Shown: in pieces, positions 1 through 5,396 of the stretch
How the letters are laid out: each line of letters begins with the position of its first letter
Position numbering within the stretch: position 1 is the stretch's first letter
DNA from: an uncultured Prevotella sp.
GTDB taxonomy: Bacteria; Bacteroidota; Bacteroidia; Bacteroidales; Bacteroidaceae
Length of the DNA stretch: 5,396 nt
NCBI GenBank assembly: GCA_905372445.1
Contig: CAJPPF010000146.1
Coordinates: 1 to 5,396 of the forward strand
Direction: 5' to 3'
Program-made: the position numbers and the translations under genes
Notes under the pieces: generated by a model
Told to the model about the DNA's origin: nothing
Seen by the model: only the letters and a program-made list of their open reading frames with translations
Database searches by the model: none

Positions 1-161
1 CGTTTGATTGTTGAGCAGATTAGCAGTCTTGTTACCGTGGGCGTAGCGGGCTACGGCAATGTAATAAGGCTGGTAAGATGCCACACAAGCGGGCGAAAGC
101 AGTAGGAAAGCTCATTTTCTTTGATAATAAAATGACATCGCGGTCTATTGACCGTTTTGGG
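1..161. mobile_element. Second, diverged and truncated copy of the MITE-like element, inverted
   Basis: Read on the plus strand, this stretch aligns with the reverse complement of 313-505. Conserved blocks are 6-20 (GATTGTTGAGCAGAT, 15/15), 43-57 (GTAGCGGGCTACGGC, 14/15), 87-104 (AAGCGGGCGAAAGCAGTA, 17/18) and 140-161 (terminal repeat, 19/22). Spacers between blocks have the same length in both copies except for one 1-bp gap, but their sequences have drifted strongly (one 22-bp spacer matches at only 9 positions). By alignment its outer end should lie about 32 bp before the window start. The inner terminal repeat ends at 161. It is clearly older or more diverged than, or a different subtype from, the complete copy. 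Confidence 0.6.
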
Positions 162-312
162 TTTAACTGTTACAAACGGTTCTTATCCCGAACTGGCATA
201 CATTCGTCTGTTGTTCCACTTTTTTCGTTAAAAAATAAAGTGAGAGGGAAGCCTTGTCACGCTTGGCTGCTTCCCTCTCTGAGTGTTGTCTATGAAACTA
301 TATTGGTATAAC
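162..312. other. Spacer between the two inverted MITE-like copies, no gene
   Basis: Apart from the terminator, the only notable sequence is TTATCCCGAA at 183-192. It recurs inverted as TTCGGGATAA at 500-509, across the right end of the complete element. An open frame covering much of this stretch begins inside the left copy, has no recognisable product and is treated as chance. Confidence 0.5.
228..279 (-). terminator. Rho-independent terminator for leftward transcription
   Basis: A perfect 11-bp stem, GAGAGGGAAGC (242-252) with GCTTCCCTCTC (269-279), encloses a 16-nt loop. On the minus strand the stem is followed by ACTTTATTTTTT, a U-rich tail. The plus strand has no T-run after the hairpin, so the direction is leftward. 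It lies about 280 bp past the stop codon of the secreted-protein gene, between the two MITE-like copies. If it serves that gene, the mRNA carries a long 3' region that includes the complete element. It could instead end a different, unseen transcript. Confidence 0.65.
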
Positions 313-505
313 CCCGAATCGGTCATTAGACCGCATTTGCTTAGATTTGTTATTACCGTCATGGTTCCTTACTGCTTTCGTCCGCTTGCCGTCATCTGCG
401 CTGCCATTTCATCTCGCCGTAGCCCACTACGTCTTCGATGAAACGTCAACACATCTGCTCAACAATCGAACAAAATCAGTCAAGGAGTCTAATGACCGAT
501 TCGGG
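313..505. mobile_element. 193-bp MITE-like element with perfect 19-bp terminal inverted repeats
   Basis: The ends are exact inverted copies: CCCGAATCGGTCATTAGAC at 313-331 and its reverse complement at 487-505. The interior has no credible gene. It carries three blocks shared with a second, oppositely oriented copy at the left of the window: 370-387 (TACTGCTTTCGTCCGCTT), 416-430 (GCCGTAGCCCACTAC) and 453-467 (ATCTGCTCAACAATC). Block 416-430 contains most of a 5-bp stem/4-nt loop, CGTAG-CCCA-CTACG. Possible target duplication: ATAAC (308-312) against ATAAA (506-510), 4 of 5, weak. Short length, terminal inverted repeats, no ORF and more than one copy fit a non-autonomous transposable element. 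A structured extragenic repeat is the alternative. No transposase is visible here, so the mobilising family is unknown. Confidence 0.6.
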
Positions 506-557
506 ATAAAACGAATTTGTTTCTTGTCTTTATCTGATTTATAAGTCGGAATCTTCG

Positions 558-1673
558 TTACCGGCGTGCGCCTCCGAACGTGCCTCTTGAGTTGCTGTTG
601 GATGCTCCTCCTCTTGATGAGCCTACTGAACGACCCGCTGCCGATCCTCCCATTGAACGACTCATTGACGCACCTTCTATTGAGCGGTTCATTGATGCTC
701 CTTCCATTGAGCGGCTCATGGATGAGGGGCTCGTTGGTTGGTTGAAGTAACGCTCTATTGTAGAACGGCTTTCGCGCTGCATTATGGGTCGTTCTGTGCG
801 GCTCATGCTTTCTATCCCTAAGGAACGGTTGATGTTGTTATGCTGTATCGATGAACCACGGCTGCCGCCGAATGAAGAAGGACGGTTTGTCGTTCCCATA
901 TTAGAATTGATATCGCTGCTTCTTATCTCACGACGTTGTGTTGAATTGCTACTGCCGAAAGCAGGTTCCTTGCGTTCCATTCTTGAACCACCGAAGTTAA
1001 TACGGTCTGACTGACTGTCTGTTGTCCCACGACGCATACCTTCGATATTGCCTGCTGTCAAACGTGTACTGCTTTGCGTACCACGTACTTCTCTTTCTAT
1101 ACGTCTGAAGTTAACGCCTTTATCTCGCAGGCTTCCACCACGTCCGTAATTACCGTTGTTGAATTCATCGCGCATGCCGGAAGAATGGTTGCGTGTGCCG
1201 CTTATAAAGCCAAAGTCGCGTCCATGATACCATGAACGTCCGCCGTGAACGTGCCAGGCATGACCTCCACGATAGACTTCAAAGAAGTATGGACGACCGA
1301 AATAGAAGTAGTCGCGATGTGGATAGCGTGCGTATATTCCAAAGTGCCAGTTGCCTGAGTTCCAATATAGCGGACGATAGAAATATGATGCTTCGAGGAA
1401 CATGTTGTACTGCCAGTCGAGCAATATGTAACTCAGGTCCAAATTACGGCGTGCCCAATAGTCGCCATAAAGATCGTCGTATGTGCTTATGCCCATAAAA
1501 TAGTCGAGGTTGACTTCGTAGCAAGCCTCGTATTGTTCTTCGCTAAGATTCAGCTCGTATGCCATTTTGTCGGCAAGAAAGAGAGCTTTCTGGCGAGCTT
1601 GCTCGTAACTCATTGCCTGTGATGAGACTGTCATTCCGAGCAGTGCAATCATCGTTAACAAAATATTCTTCAT
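558..1673 (-). CDS. Secreted protein of unknown function with low-complexity basic tail
   Basis: I do not recognise a named function. The 371-residue product starts with a clean Sec signal peptide (MKNILLTMIALLGMTVSSQA, cleavage near 20/21). Residues 21-60 look helical and include LNLSEEQYEA (41-50), reminiscent of the LTxEQ segments of Spy/CpxP-like periplasmic proteins. That resemblance is only a hint. Residues 55-155 are very rich in Tyr, Trp, Phe and His (for example HAWHVHGGRSWYH, 138-150), which could bind metal or carbohydrate. From about 160 to the end the chain is Ser/Arg/Gly/Asn-rich, basic and probably disordered. FGG[S/A]R recurs at 227-231, 268-272 and 366-370, and a 9-residue tandem repeat lies at about 318-345. 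I recall similar proteins (signal peptide, SYEQAR start, aromatic middle) as hypothetical proteins in Bacteroidales. It faces the same way as the capsule genes but is 449 bp away behind a hairpin and its own candidate promoter, so it is probably transcribed separately. Confidence 0.85.
   Translation of the reverse strand: MKNILLTMIALLGMTVSSQAMSYEQARQKALFLADKMAYELNLSEEQYEACYEVNLDYFMGISTYDDLYGDYWARRNLDLSYILLDWQYNMFLEASYFYRPLYWNSGNWHFGIYARYPHRDYFYFGRPYFFEVYRGGHAWHVHGGRSWYHGRDFGFISGTRNHSSGMRDEFNNGNYGRGGSLRDKGVNFRRIEREVRGTQSSTRLTAGNIEGMRRGTTDSQSDRINFGGSRMERKEPAFGSSNSTQRREIRSSDINSNMGTTNRPSSFGGSRGSSIQHNNINRSLGIESMSRTERPIMQRESRSTIERYFNQPTSPSSMSRSMEGASMNRSIEGASMSRSMGGSAAGRSVGSSRGGASNSNSRGTFGGARR
631..738 (-). 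repeat. 27-bp in-frame tandem repeat in the tail of the secreted protein
   Basis: Four successive 27-bp units (631-657, 658-684, 685-711, 712-738) can be lined up on the plus strand. The two central units are the most alike and the outer two are degenerate. In the protein they give a 9-residue period of the form M-[S/N]-R-S-[M/I]-[E/G]-G-[A/S]-[S/A] at about residues 318-345. The length is a multiple of three, so gain or loss of a unit keeps the frame. This suggests expansion by slippage or recombination and possible length variation between strains. Confidence 0.75.
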
Positions 1674-1726
1674 AATCGTAAGGTTTTATTTCATTATTAC
1701 TATTTCTTCTTTTTGCCTTAGTATTG

Positions 1727-1759
1727 CAAATACCCTCAGGCAGCTTTTCATGTTGCAAA
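1727..1759 (-). promoter_or_regulatory. Candidate Bacteroidetes-type promoter of the secreted-protein gene
   Basis: On the minus strand there is TTTG (complement of 1756-1759), then 21 bp, then GGTATTTG (complement of 1727-1734). The known Bacteroidetes consensus is TTTG near -33 and TAnnTTTG near -7 with about 19-21 bp between. Here the spacing and both TTTG parts fit, but the TA of the -7 box is replaced by GG, so it may be weak or need an activator. Transcription would start near 1721, giving a leader of roughly 45-50 nt with an A-rich stretch and no Shine-Dalgarno site. Confidence 0.4.
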
Positions 1760-1787
1760 TTTATTAAGAAATATCAGCCAGACAAAA

Positions 1788-1822
1788 GGTTTTTCCCTAA
1801 ACCGACGGGGAAAATCCCTATA
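1788..1822 (-). promoter_or_regulatory. Two-copy direct repeat with 21-bp period, candidate regulator site
   Basis: On the plus strand GGTTTTTCCCTAAA (1788-1801) and GGAAAATCCCTATA (1809-1822) share the pattern GGWWWWTCCCTAWA and are offset by exactly 21 bp, two turns of the helix. Relative to the predicted start near 1721 they centre around -73 and -94, a typical place for an activator. Two half-sites about 21 bp apart are the known arrangement for LytTR-type response regulators, which Bacteroidales have. The half-site does not obviously match the classical LytTR consensus, so the regulator is a guess. Confidence 0.4.
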
Positions 1823-1936
1823 GACGCGGAAGGCATTGTCTTGTTTTCTCTCAAGGCATTATTTGTTACTTTGCGTATTTCATTCTTCTCGACATTCCAT
1901 ATCCAATGTGATTGTATTCCACAAGTAATCATATAC

Positions 1937-1996
1937 AAGAAGTGCCGTTTCTTGCTCCGAAAAACGAGTAATCAGAGGCAAGAAACGGCACTTCTT
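1937..1996. terminator. Perfect 19-bp-stem hairpin downstream of the kinase gene
   Basis: AAGAAGTGCCGTTTCTTGC (1937-1955) pairs without mismatch with GCAAGAAACGGCACTTCTT (1978-1996) across a 22-nt loop. It lies about 127 bp past the stop codon of the Wzc-like gene and is the only strong structure before the next gene, so an operon terminator or 3'-end-stabilising structure is the simplest reading. No U-run follows on either strand, which is atypical for an intrinsic terminator. The alternatives are a dispersed palindromic repeat or a small structured RNA. Confidence 0.45.
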
Positions 1997-2122
1997 ACGT
2001 AATGGAACGGTGCTTTTACGATCCGTTGAATATAAAATGGTTATAAATATCGGTTTCCTGTATTATGGATAACTGCAATTTTATTGTAGTGGAGTGGTCG
2101 CGTTGCCATTCCTTATTACAAT

Positions 2123-4555
2123 TTATTCGTCATCAGAGCCATAGTAGTTTGAAGAATGGTAACCGTATTTGTAGCCGTACTTATAACGGTAATGACCTAC
2201 GTTTGAGTCGGTGCCATTAAGGATAAGTGACATGTTCTTGAATTTGTTCTCCTTGTAATCCTTTTCAAGTTGGTCGATCATGATTCGTTCAAACAATCCT
2301 GCACGTGCAATGAATATAGTACGGTCGGTATATTTCTCGATAATAGTTGTATCGGCAACAATATCTGCCGGTGGACAGTCGATGAATACGTAGTCATAGT
2401 TATCGCGAGCCCACTTGACTAATTCCTCGAAGCGTGGAGATAAGAGAAGCTCTGCAGGGTTTGGAGGAATGGTACCGATTGGAATAACATGGAGTGAATT
2501 GTTGATTGGACTGGTGTAGACGATGTCCTTCATTGCATTGTTGTTGTTGAGATAATTGCTCAGTCCGACCTTTGGCTTGTTAATGTATTCTGATGTAGAA
2601 CCGTGGCGGAGGTCACCATCGATTACCAATATGTTCTTTTTCTGAATAGCAAAACTCATGGCAAGATTCATCGTGATGAATGATTTACCTGAACCTGGGT
2701 TGTAAGATGTAATGCTGATAACATTCTCACCTTTCTTGTCGTTAATCATGAACTCTATATTTGTACGTAGCACACGGAAAGCCTCGTTGATGATATTTCT
2801 ACTGCCTTCGCGAACGACAATCTTGGTGATATTATTAGGCTCATGCTTAATCCAGAATTTCCATTTTGGCTCTTTCTTTCCTGCGTAAGGAATCTCACCG
2901 ATGAATGGTATCGTGGTTTTTCCCTCTATGTCCTTACGTCCACGGATCGTAGTGTTGATAGATTCAAGCAGGTAAATCACTGCAAATGGGATAGCAATGC
3001 CAATGAACATGGCAATGAGAATGAGTAATCTTTTTTGTGGAGATGTTGGTGCATTGGTGCCAGACGGCGGAGAGATAACACGAGTGTTATATGCAGTAAA
3101 TGCCTGACTGAGCTCATTTTCCTCGCGCTTCTGCAAGAGGAACAGATAGAGAGCTTCTTTCACCTTCTGCTGTCGTTCAACAGAGAGCAGTCGCTTAGCT
3201 TGAATTGGACTTGCTGCTATCTGTGAATTTGTATTGCCTTCCTTGCTCTTCATACTCTTTATCTGTGAGTTGAGAGTGACGATGACGTTGTCGATACTGC
3301 GAACTATTGCCGTGCGCTGTGCGTTGAGAGCCTGATCTGCTTCGGCAACGAGCGGGTTGTTCGTACTACTGTTGCTGGCAAGCGAGTTGCGTTCGAGCAC
3401 TTTGCTGTTATAGTCGACAATCATCTTTTCCACACCTGTACTGCCTATGCCTGAATTTGCTGGTAGAAGCTGAAACTTATTTGCGTCATTAGCCAGATAG
3501 CTGCGTATGAATTTTGCCATGTAAAGCTGATTGCTCAGTTCCATAGACTCGTTCTTTGCCCTGGCAGCCTCTTGAATATTCATTGCTGTAGATGTCTGGA
3601 TGTCGGGAATGAGGTTCTCTGACTTATAAGAAGAAATGTCGCTATCAACATTGCCCAGCTCCTTCTCTATGATCTGAAGACGCTCGTCGATGAAGAGTGA
3701 TGTTGCTATAGCAACTTGATTTTTCTCCTTGACCCAGTTCTCATTATATACATTTATGAGTGTGTTGAGAATGTCGTCGGCGCGTTGTCTTGACACGTCT
3801 TTGTACGACATTGATATAATGGTTGCATTCTTGTTTGCCTGTGATACCGAGAGTCTCTTTAGAAGCAGGCTTGTTGTTTCATGCAAAGGTAATCGGGTGA
3901 TATATATTTTATCATCGAATTTGCTGTCATAATAGCGAGTTGGAGAAACCTTCAGTCTTCCAATTTTTGTATTTAAGGTTTGACCTATAGTGCCATTGTA
4001 TTTGTCATCAATTCTTTCGTTATCAATTACAATGTTATATATTGTGTATTTACCGTTTCCGTTAAGACTGAGGGTGAATGTGGCTCCTTGAGTATCTTTA
4101 AGCCCCAATGAAACTTTGACGGGAAGATTTGTTCCGTAAAGAGGCTTGTCATGCAGTGTACCACTCTTATAATAATTAATGTCAAGGTTGAGTTTCTTCA
4201 CGACCTGCAGGGCGAGTGCAGGCGACTGTATAGTATATATCTCGTTGATGATGTTAGTCGCACTCTGTGCCAGACCCATGTCGGCAAGCACTGCCGTGGC
4301 ATCGCCTGCGACGTTGTTACCGCGTTCATCCTGTTTGAGAAGAATCTCTGCCGAACGTGTATAAACCGGTACTGTGCGTATGATGTAGAACACCATCATG
4401 GACATAACGAGAGTGAGAGACAGGACAAACCATTTCCAGTTGTCGAGACAGATGTGGAATAAATCCATCATTGAAATGGAAGTGCTTTCTATATTGTTTG
4501 TTTGCTGTTGCTGTGTGTTTACTGCGACAGCAGCGGGTGCTTCATTTGTTGACAT
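2123..4555 (-). CDS. Wzc-family polysaccharide co-polymerase / BY-type tyrosine autokinase
   Basis: This 810-residue inner-membrane protein couples a Wzz-like chain-length regulator to a cytoplasmic bacterial tyrosine (BY) kinase. Cycles of tyrosine phosphorylation and ring assembly are known to drive capsule polymerisation and export with Wza. Seen in order: Gln-rich cytoplasmic start (QQQQ at 15-18); TM1 about 42-60; a long periplasmic region (about 61-508) with helical, coiled-coil-like stretches at about 285-345 and 405-490; a Pro-rich motif (SPPSGTNAPTSP, 495-506); TM2 about 510-531. The kinase domain has the ExxRxxR oligomerisation motif (E591, R594, R597), Walker A (SYNPGSGKS, 617-625, K624), Walker A' (ILVIDGDLR, 642-650) and Walker B (YVFIDCPP, 722-729, D726). 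The tail carries eight tyrosines between 789 and 805 (YKYGYKYGYH core), the autophosphorylation cluster. All catalytic motifs look intact. The ATG at 4555 lies 36 bp after the export lipoprotein gene and has no evident Shine-Dalgarno site. No separate phosphatase gene is visible. Confidence 0.95.
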   Translation of the reverse strand: MSTNEAPAAVAVNTQQQQTNNIESTSISMMDLFHICLDNWKWFVLSLTLVMSMMVFYIIRTVPVYTRSAEILLKQDERGNNVAGDATAVLADMGLAQSATNIINEIYTIQSPALALQVVKKLNLDINYYKSGTLHDKPLYGTNLPVKVSLGLKDTQGATFTLSLNGNGKYTIYNIVIDNERIDDKYNGTIGQTLNTKIGRLKVSPTRYYDSKFDDKIYITRLPLHETTSLLLKRLSVSQANKNATIISMSYKDVSRQRADDILNTLINVYNENWVKEKNQVAIATSLFIDERLQIIEKELGNVDSDISSYKSENLIPDIQTSTAMNIQEAARAKNESMELSNQLYMAKFIRSYLANDANKFQLLPANSGIGSTGVEKMIVDYNSKVLERNSLASNSSTNNPLVAEADQALNAQRTAIVRSIDNVIVTLNSQIKSMKSKEGNTNSQIAASPIQAKRLLSVERQQKVKEALYLFLLQKREENELSQAFTAYNTRVISPPSGTNAPTSPQKRLLILIAMFIGIAIPFAVIYLLESINTTIRGRKDIEGKTTIPFIGEIPYAGKKEPKWKFWIKHEPNNITKIVVREGSRNIINEAFRVLRTNIEFMINDKKGENVISITSYNPGSGKSFITMNLAMSFAIQKKNILVIDGDLRHGSTSEYINKPKVGLSNYLNNNNAMKDIVYTSPINNSLHVIPIGTIPPNPAELLLSPRFEELVKWARDNYDYVFIDCPPADIVADTTIIEKYTDRTIFIARAGLFERIMIDQLEKDYKENKFKNMSLILNGTDSNVGHYRYKYGYKYGYHSSNYYGSDDE

Positions 4556-4591
4556 GTTTTATATGTTTTGTTTCCGATAAAAAGCTTGGAT

Positions 4592-5386
4592 TTATTTAAA
4601 GATTAGCACAGCAACGGATGTTGCGAGTGAAGCCAATGATATCCAGAATGATGTGGACAAGATATTGTTTCCGTTGACTGTTGATTCACGTGCCTTTTTA
4701 TTATTAGGCTGTATGTATACATAATCGCCTTGGCGGAGGTAATATGCAGGTGAGTTTACTAACGACGAGTCGGAAGTGAGGTCTATCTTATAGGCTTTCT
4801 GAATATTGTTTTCCTCGCGCAGTACCGTCACGTTCTTTCTTACTCCGTTAATGGTAAGGTCGCCGGCATGTGCTATTGCATCGAGGATTGTGTACTGATC
4901 GCGGTCGATTGGATAACGTCCCGGAGAGCGCACCTCGCCAAGTACTGACACGACGAGGTTCTGGTATTCAACTGACACGGTAGGGTCTTTTACAAGGTCA
5001 GCGGAGATAAGCTGATTCTTTATCTTTGCAGCCAGTTCACTACGGCTGAGTCCTGCTACGTGAACAGTGCCAAGGATAGGGAAGTCAATGTCGCCTTTCG
5101 TAGTTATTGTATATAAGGATGCATACTGACCCTGCATTGTGTTTATGCCTGAACCGATATATCGTGTGATAGTCGGCAGGTTGAACAGTGCTGTCAGTTG
5201 TTGATCACGACTGTTGACAACGATCGAAATTTTATCTCCAGGTCTTAGCTTTATTTGCTGAGACTCTGTCATCCGGATTGTCGTCTCGTATGGTATATCT
5301 TGGAAATAAGTTATTTCTTTCGTAGAACCACAGGAGTAGAACGCAGCTATAATAAGTAGGACTGCTATAAGATGATTAATTTTCAT
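4592..5386 (-). CDS. Wza-family outer-membrane polysaccharide export lipoprotein
   Basis: This 264-residue protein is the outer-membrane channel component of a capsule or exopolysaccharide exporter. Seen: an N-terminal hydrophobic segment (about 5-17) ends in FYSC, giving a lipoprotein signal with Cys19 as the lipidated residue. The polysaccharide-export domain spans about 43-140 and opens with LRPGDKISIVV (47-57). An SLBB-like domain follows, with GEVRSPGRYPI (150-160) and TILDAIAHAGDLT (166-178). LRQGDYVYIQP (217-227) closes it. A hydrophobic C-terminal helix (about 243-262) probably crosses the outer membrane, as the C-terminal helix of E. coli Wza does. It is shorter than E. coli Wza (about 380 residues), so it has fewer periplasmic ring domains; this short form is common in Bacteroidetes. 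The ATG at 5386 is chosen because it gives the complete signal peptide. Only 10 bp lie upstream, so its promoter cannot be seen. The kinase gene follows 36 bp downstream, implying one operon and a physical partnership. Confidence 0.93.
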   Translation of the reverse strand: MKINHLIAVLLIIAAFYSCGSTKEITYFQDIPYETTIRMTESQQIKLRPGDKISIVVNSRDQQLTALFNLPTITRYIGSGINTMQGQYASLYTITTKGDIDFPILGTVHVAGLSRSELAAKIKNQLISADLVKDPTVSVEYQNLVVSVLGEVRSPGRYPIDRDQYTILDAIAHAGDLTINGVRKNVTVLREENNIQKAYKIDLTSDSSLVNSPAYYLRQGDYVYIQPNNKKARESTVNGNNILSTSFWISLASLATSVAVLIFK

Positions 5387-5396
5387 GATTATAATG

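Larger units (their letters stand above)
1674..2122. other. Intergenic region between the export operon and the secreted-protein gene
   Basis: These 449 bp contain the hairpin, the 21-bp-period motif and the candidate promoter listed separately. The stretches at about 1823-1936 and 1997-2122 show nothing I can name. I see no credible coding frame, tRNA or rRNA in the region. Confidence 0.7.

Noticed and set aside
78..311. Plus-strand open frame of 77 codons across the left element and terminator
   Set aside because: It starts inside a repeat element, runs through a terminator hairpin, and its product has no recognisable domain. The homologous frame is not kept in the other copy.
308..510. 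Target-site duplication ATAAC / ATAAA flanking the complete element
   Set aside because: Four of five A/T-rich bases is too weak to claim as a duplication. It is kept only as a hint.
347..544. Plus-strand open frame of 65 codons across the complete element
   Set aside because: It overlaps the element end to end and has no domain, and the element's second copy carries a 1-bp spacer difference that would break a shared reading frame.
631..738. Possible CRISPR-like array of 27-bp units
   Set aside because: The units are contiguous without unique spacers and lie in frame inside a gene, so they are a protein tandem repeat.
1830..1860. Direct repeat AAGGCATT at 1830-1837 and 1853-1860
   Set aside because: It is only 8 bp with no further similarity around the copies, which is expected by chance in a gap of this size.
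1724..2002. Plus-strand open frame of 92 codons in the intergenic gap
   Set aside because: It overlaps the candidate promoter, the 21-bp repeat and the 19-bp-stem hairpin, and the translation shows no domain or signal peptide.
2091..2112. Hairpin GGAGTGG / CCATTCC just after the kinase stop codon as its terminator
   Set aside because: It is only 7 bp with a G-T pair that becomes an A-C mismatch on the transcribed minus strand, and it has no U-tract.
4556..4591. Separate promoter for the kinase gene in the 36-bp gap
   Set aside because: No TTTG / TAnnTTTG arrangement is visible, and the short spacing fits co-transcription.

Overview
The window looks like a chromosomal segment from a Bacteroidales bacterium, most likely a Prevotella-like lineage. 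The reasons are a Wza-type export lipoprotein followed by a Wzc-type tyrosine kinase with a Tyr/Gly/Lys-rich tail, starts without clear Shine-Dalgarno sites, a promoter resembling the Bacteroidetes TTTG / TAnnTTTG type, and a secreted protein of a kind I associate with this order. The genus call is recollection of family style, not a database match. All three convincing genes are on the minus strand, so the window reads biologically from right to left.

Right part (5386 to 2123): the end of a surface-polysaccharide export operon. An outer-membrane polysaccharide export lipoprotein (Wza family) is followed after 36 bp by an 810-residue inner-membrane co-polymerase/tyrosine autokinase (Wzc family). 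Together these two would form the trans-envelope machine that controls chain length and exports capsule or exopolysaccharide. The rest of the cluster (glycosyltransferases, flippase, polymerase, phosphatase) is not visible and, if present, lies beyond the right edge. The kinase is the last gene of the run.

Middle (2122 to 1674): a 449-bp gap without a gene. It holds a perfect 19-bp-stem hairpin downstream of the kinase gene, a two-copy 14-bp motif with a period of exactly 21 bp, and a plausible promoter for the next gene. This suggests a separate transcription unit with its own regulation.

Gene at 1673 to 558: a secreted 371-residue protein of unknown function. It has a signal peptide, a helical then aromatic/His-rich N-terminal half, and a basic Ser/Arg/Gly/Asn-rich tail containing a 9-residue (27-bp) tandem repeat.

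Left part (557 to 1): no gene. It contains one complete 193-bp MITE-like element (313-505) with perfect 19-bp terminal inverted repeats. A diverged second copy in the opposite orientation (about 1-161) is cut by the window edge. Between them is a minus-strand intrinsic terminator. This inverted pair of non-coding elements is the least explained structure in the window and the best candidate for something undescribed.
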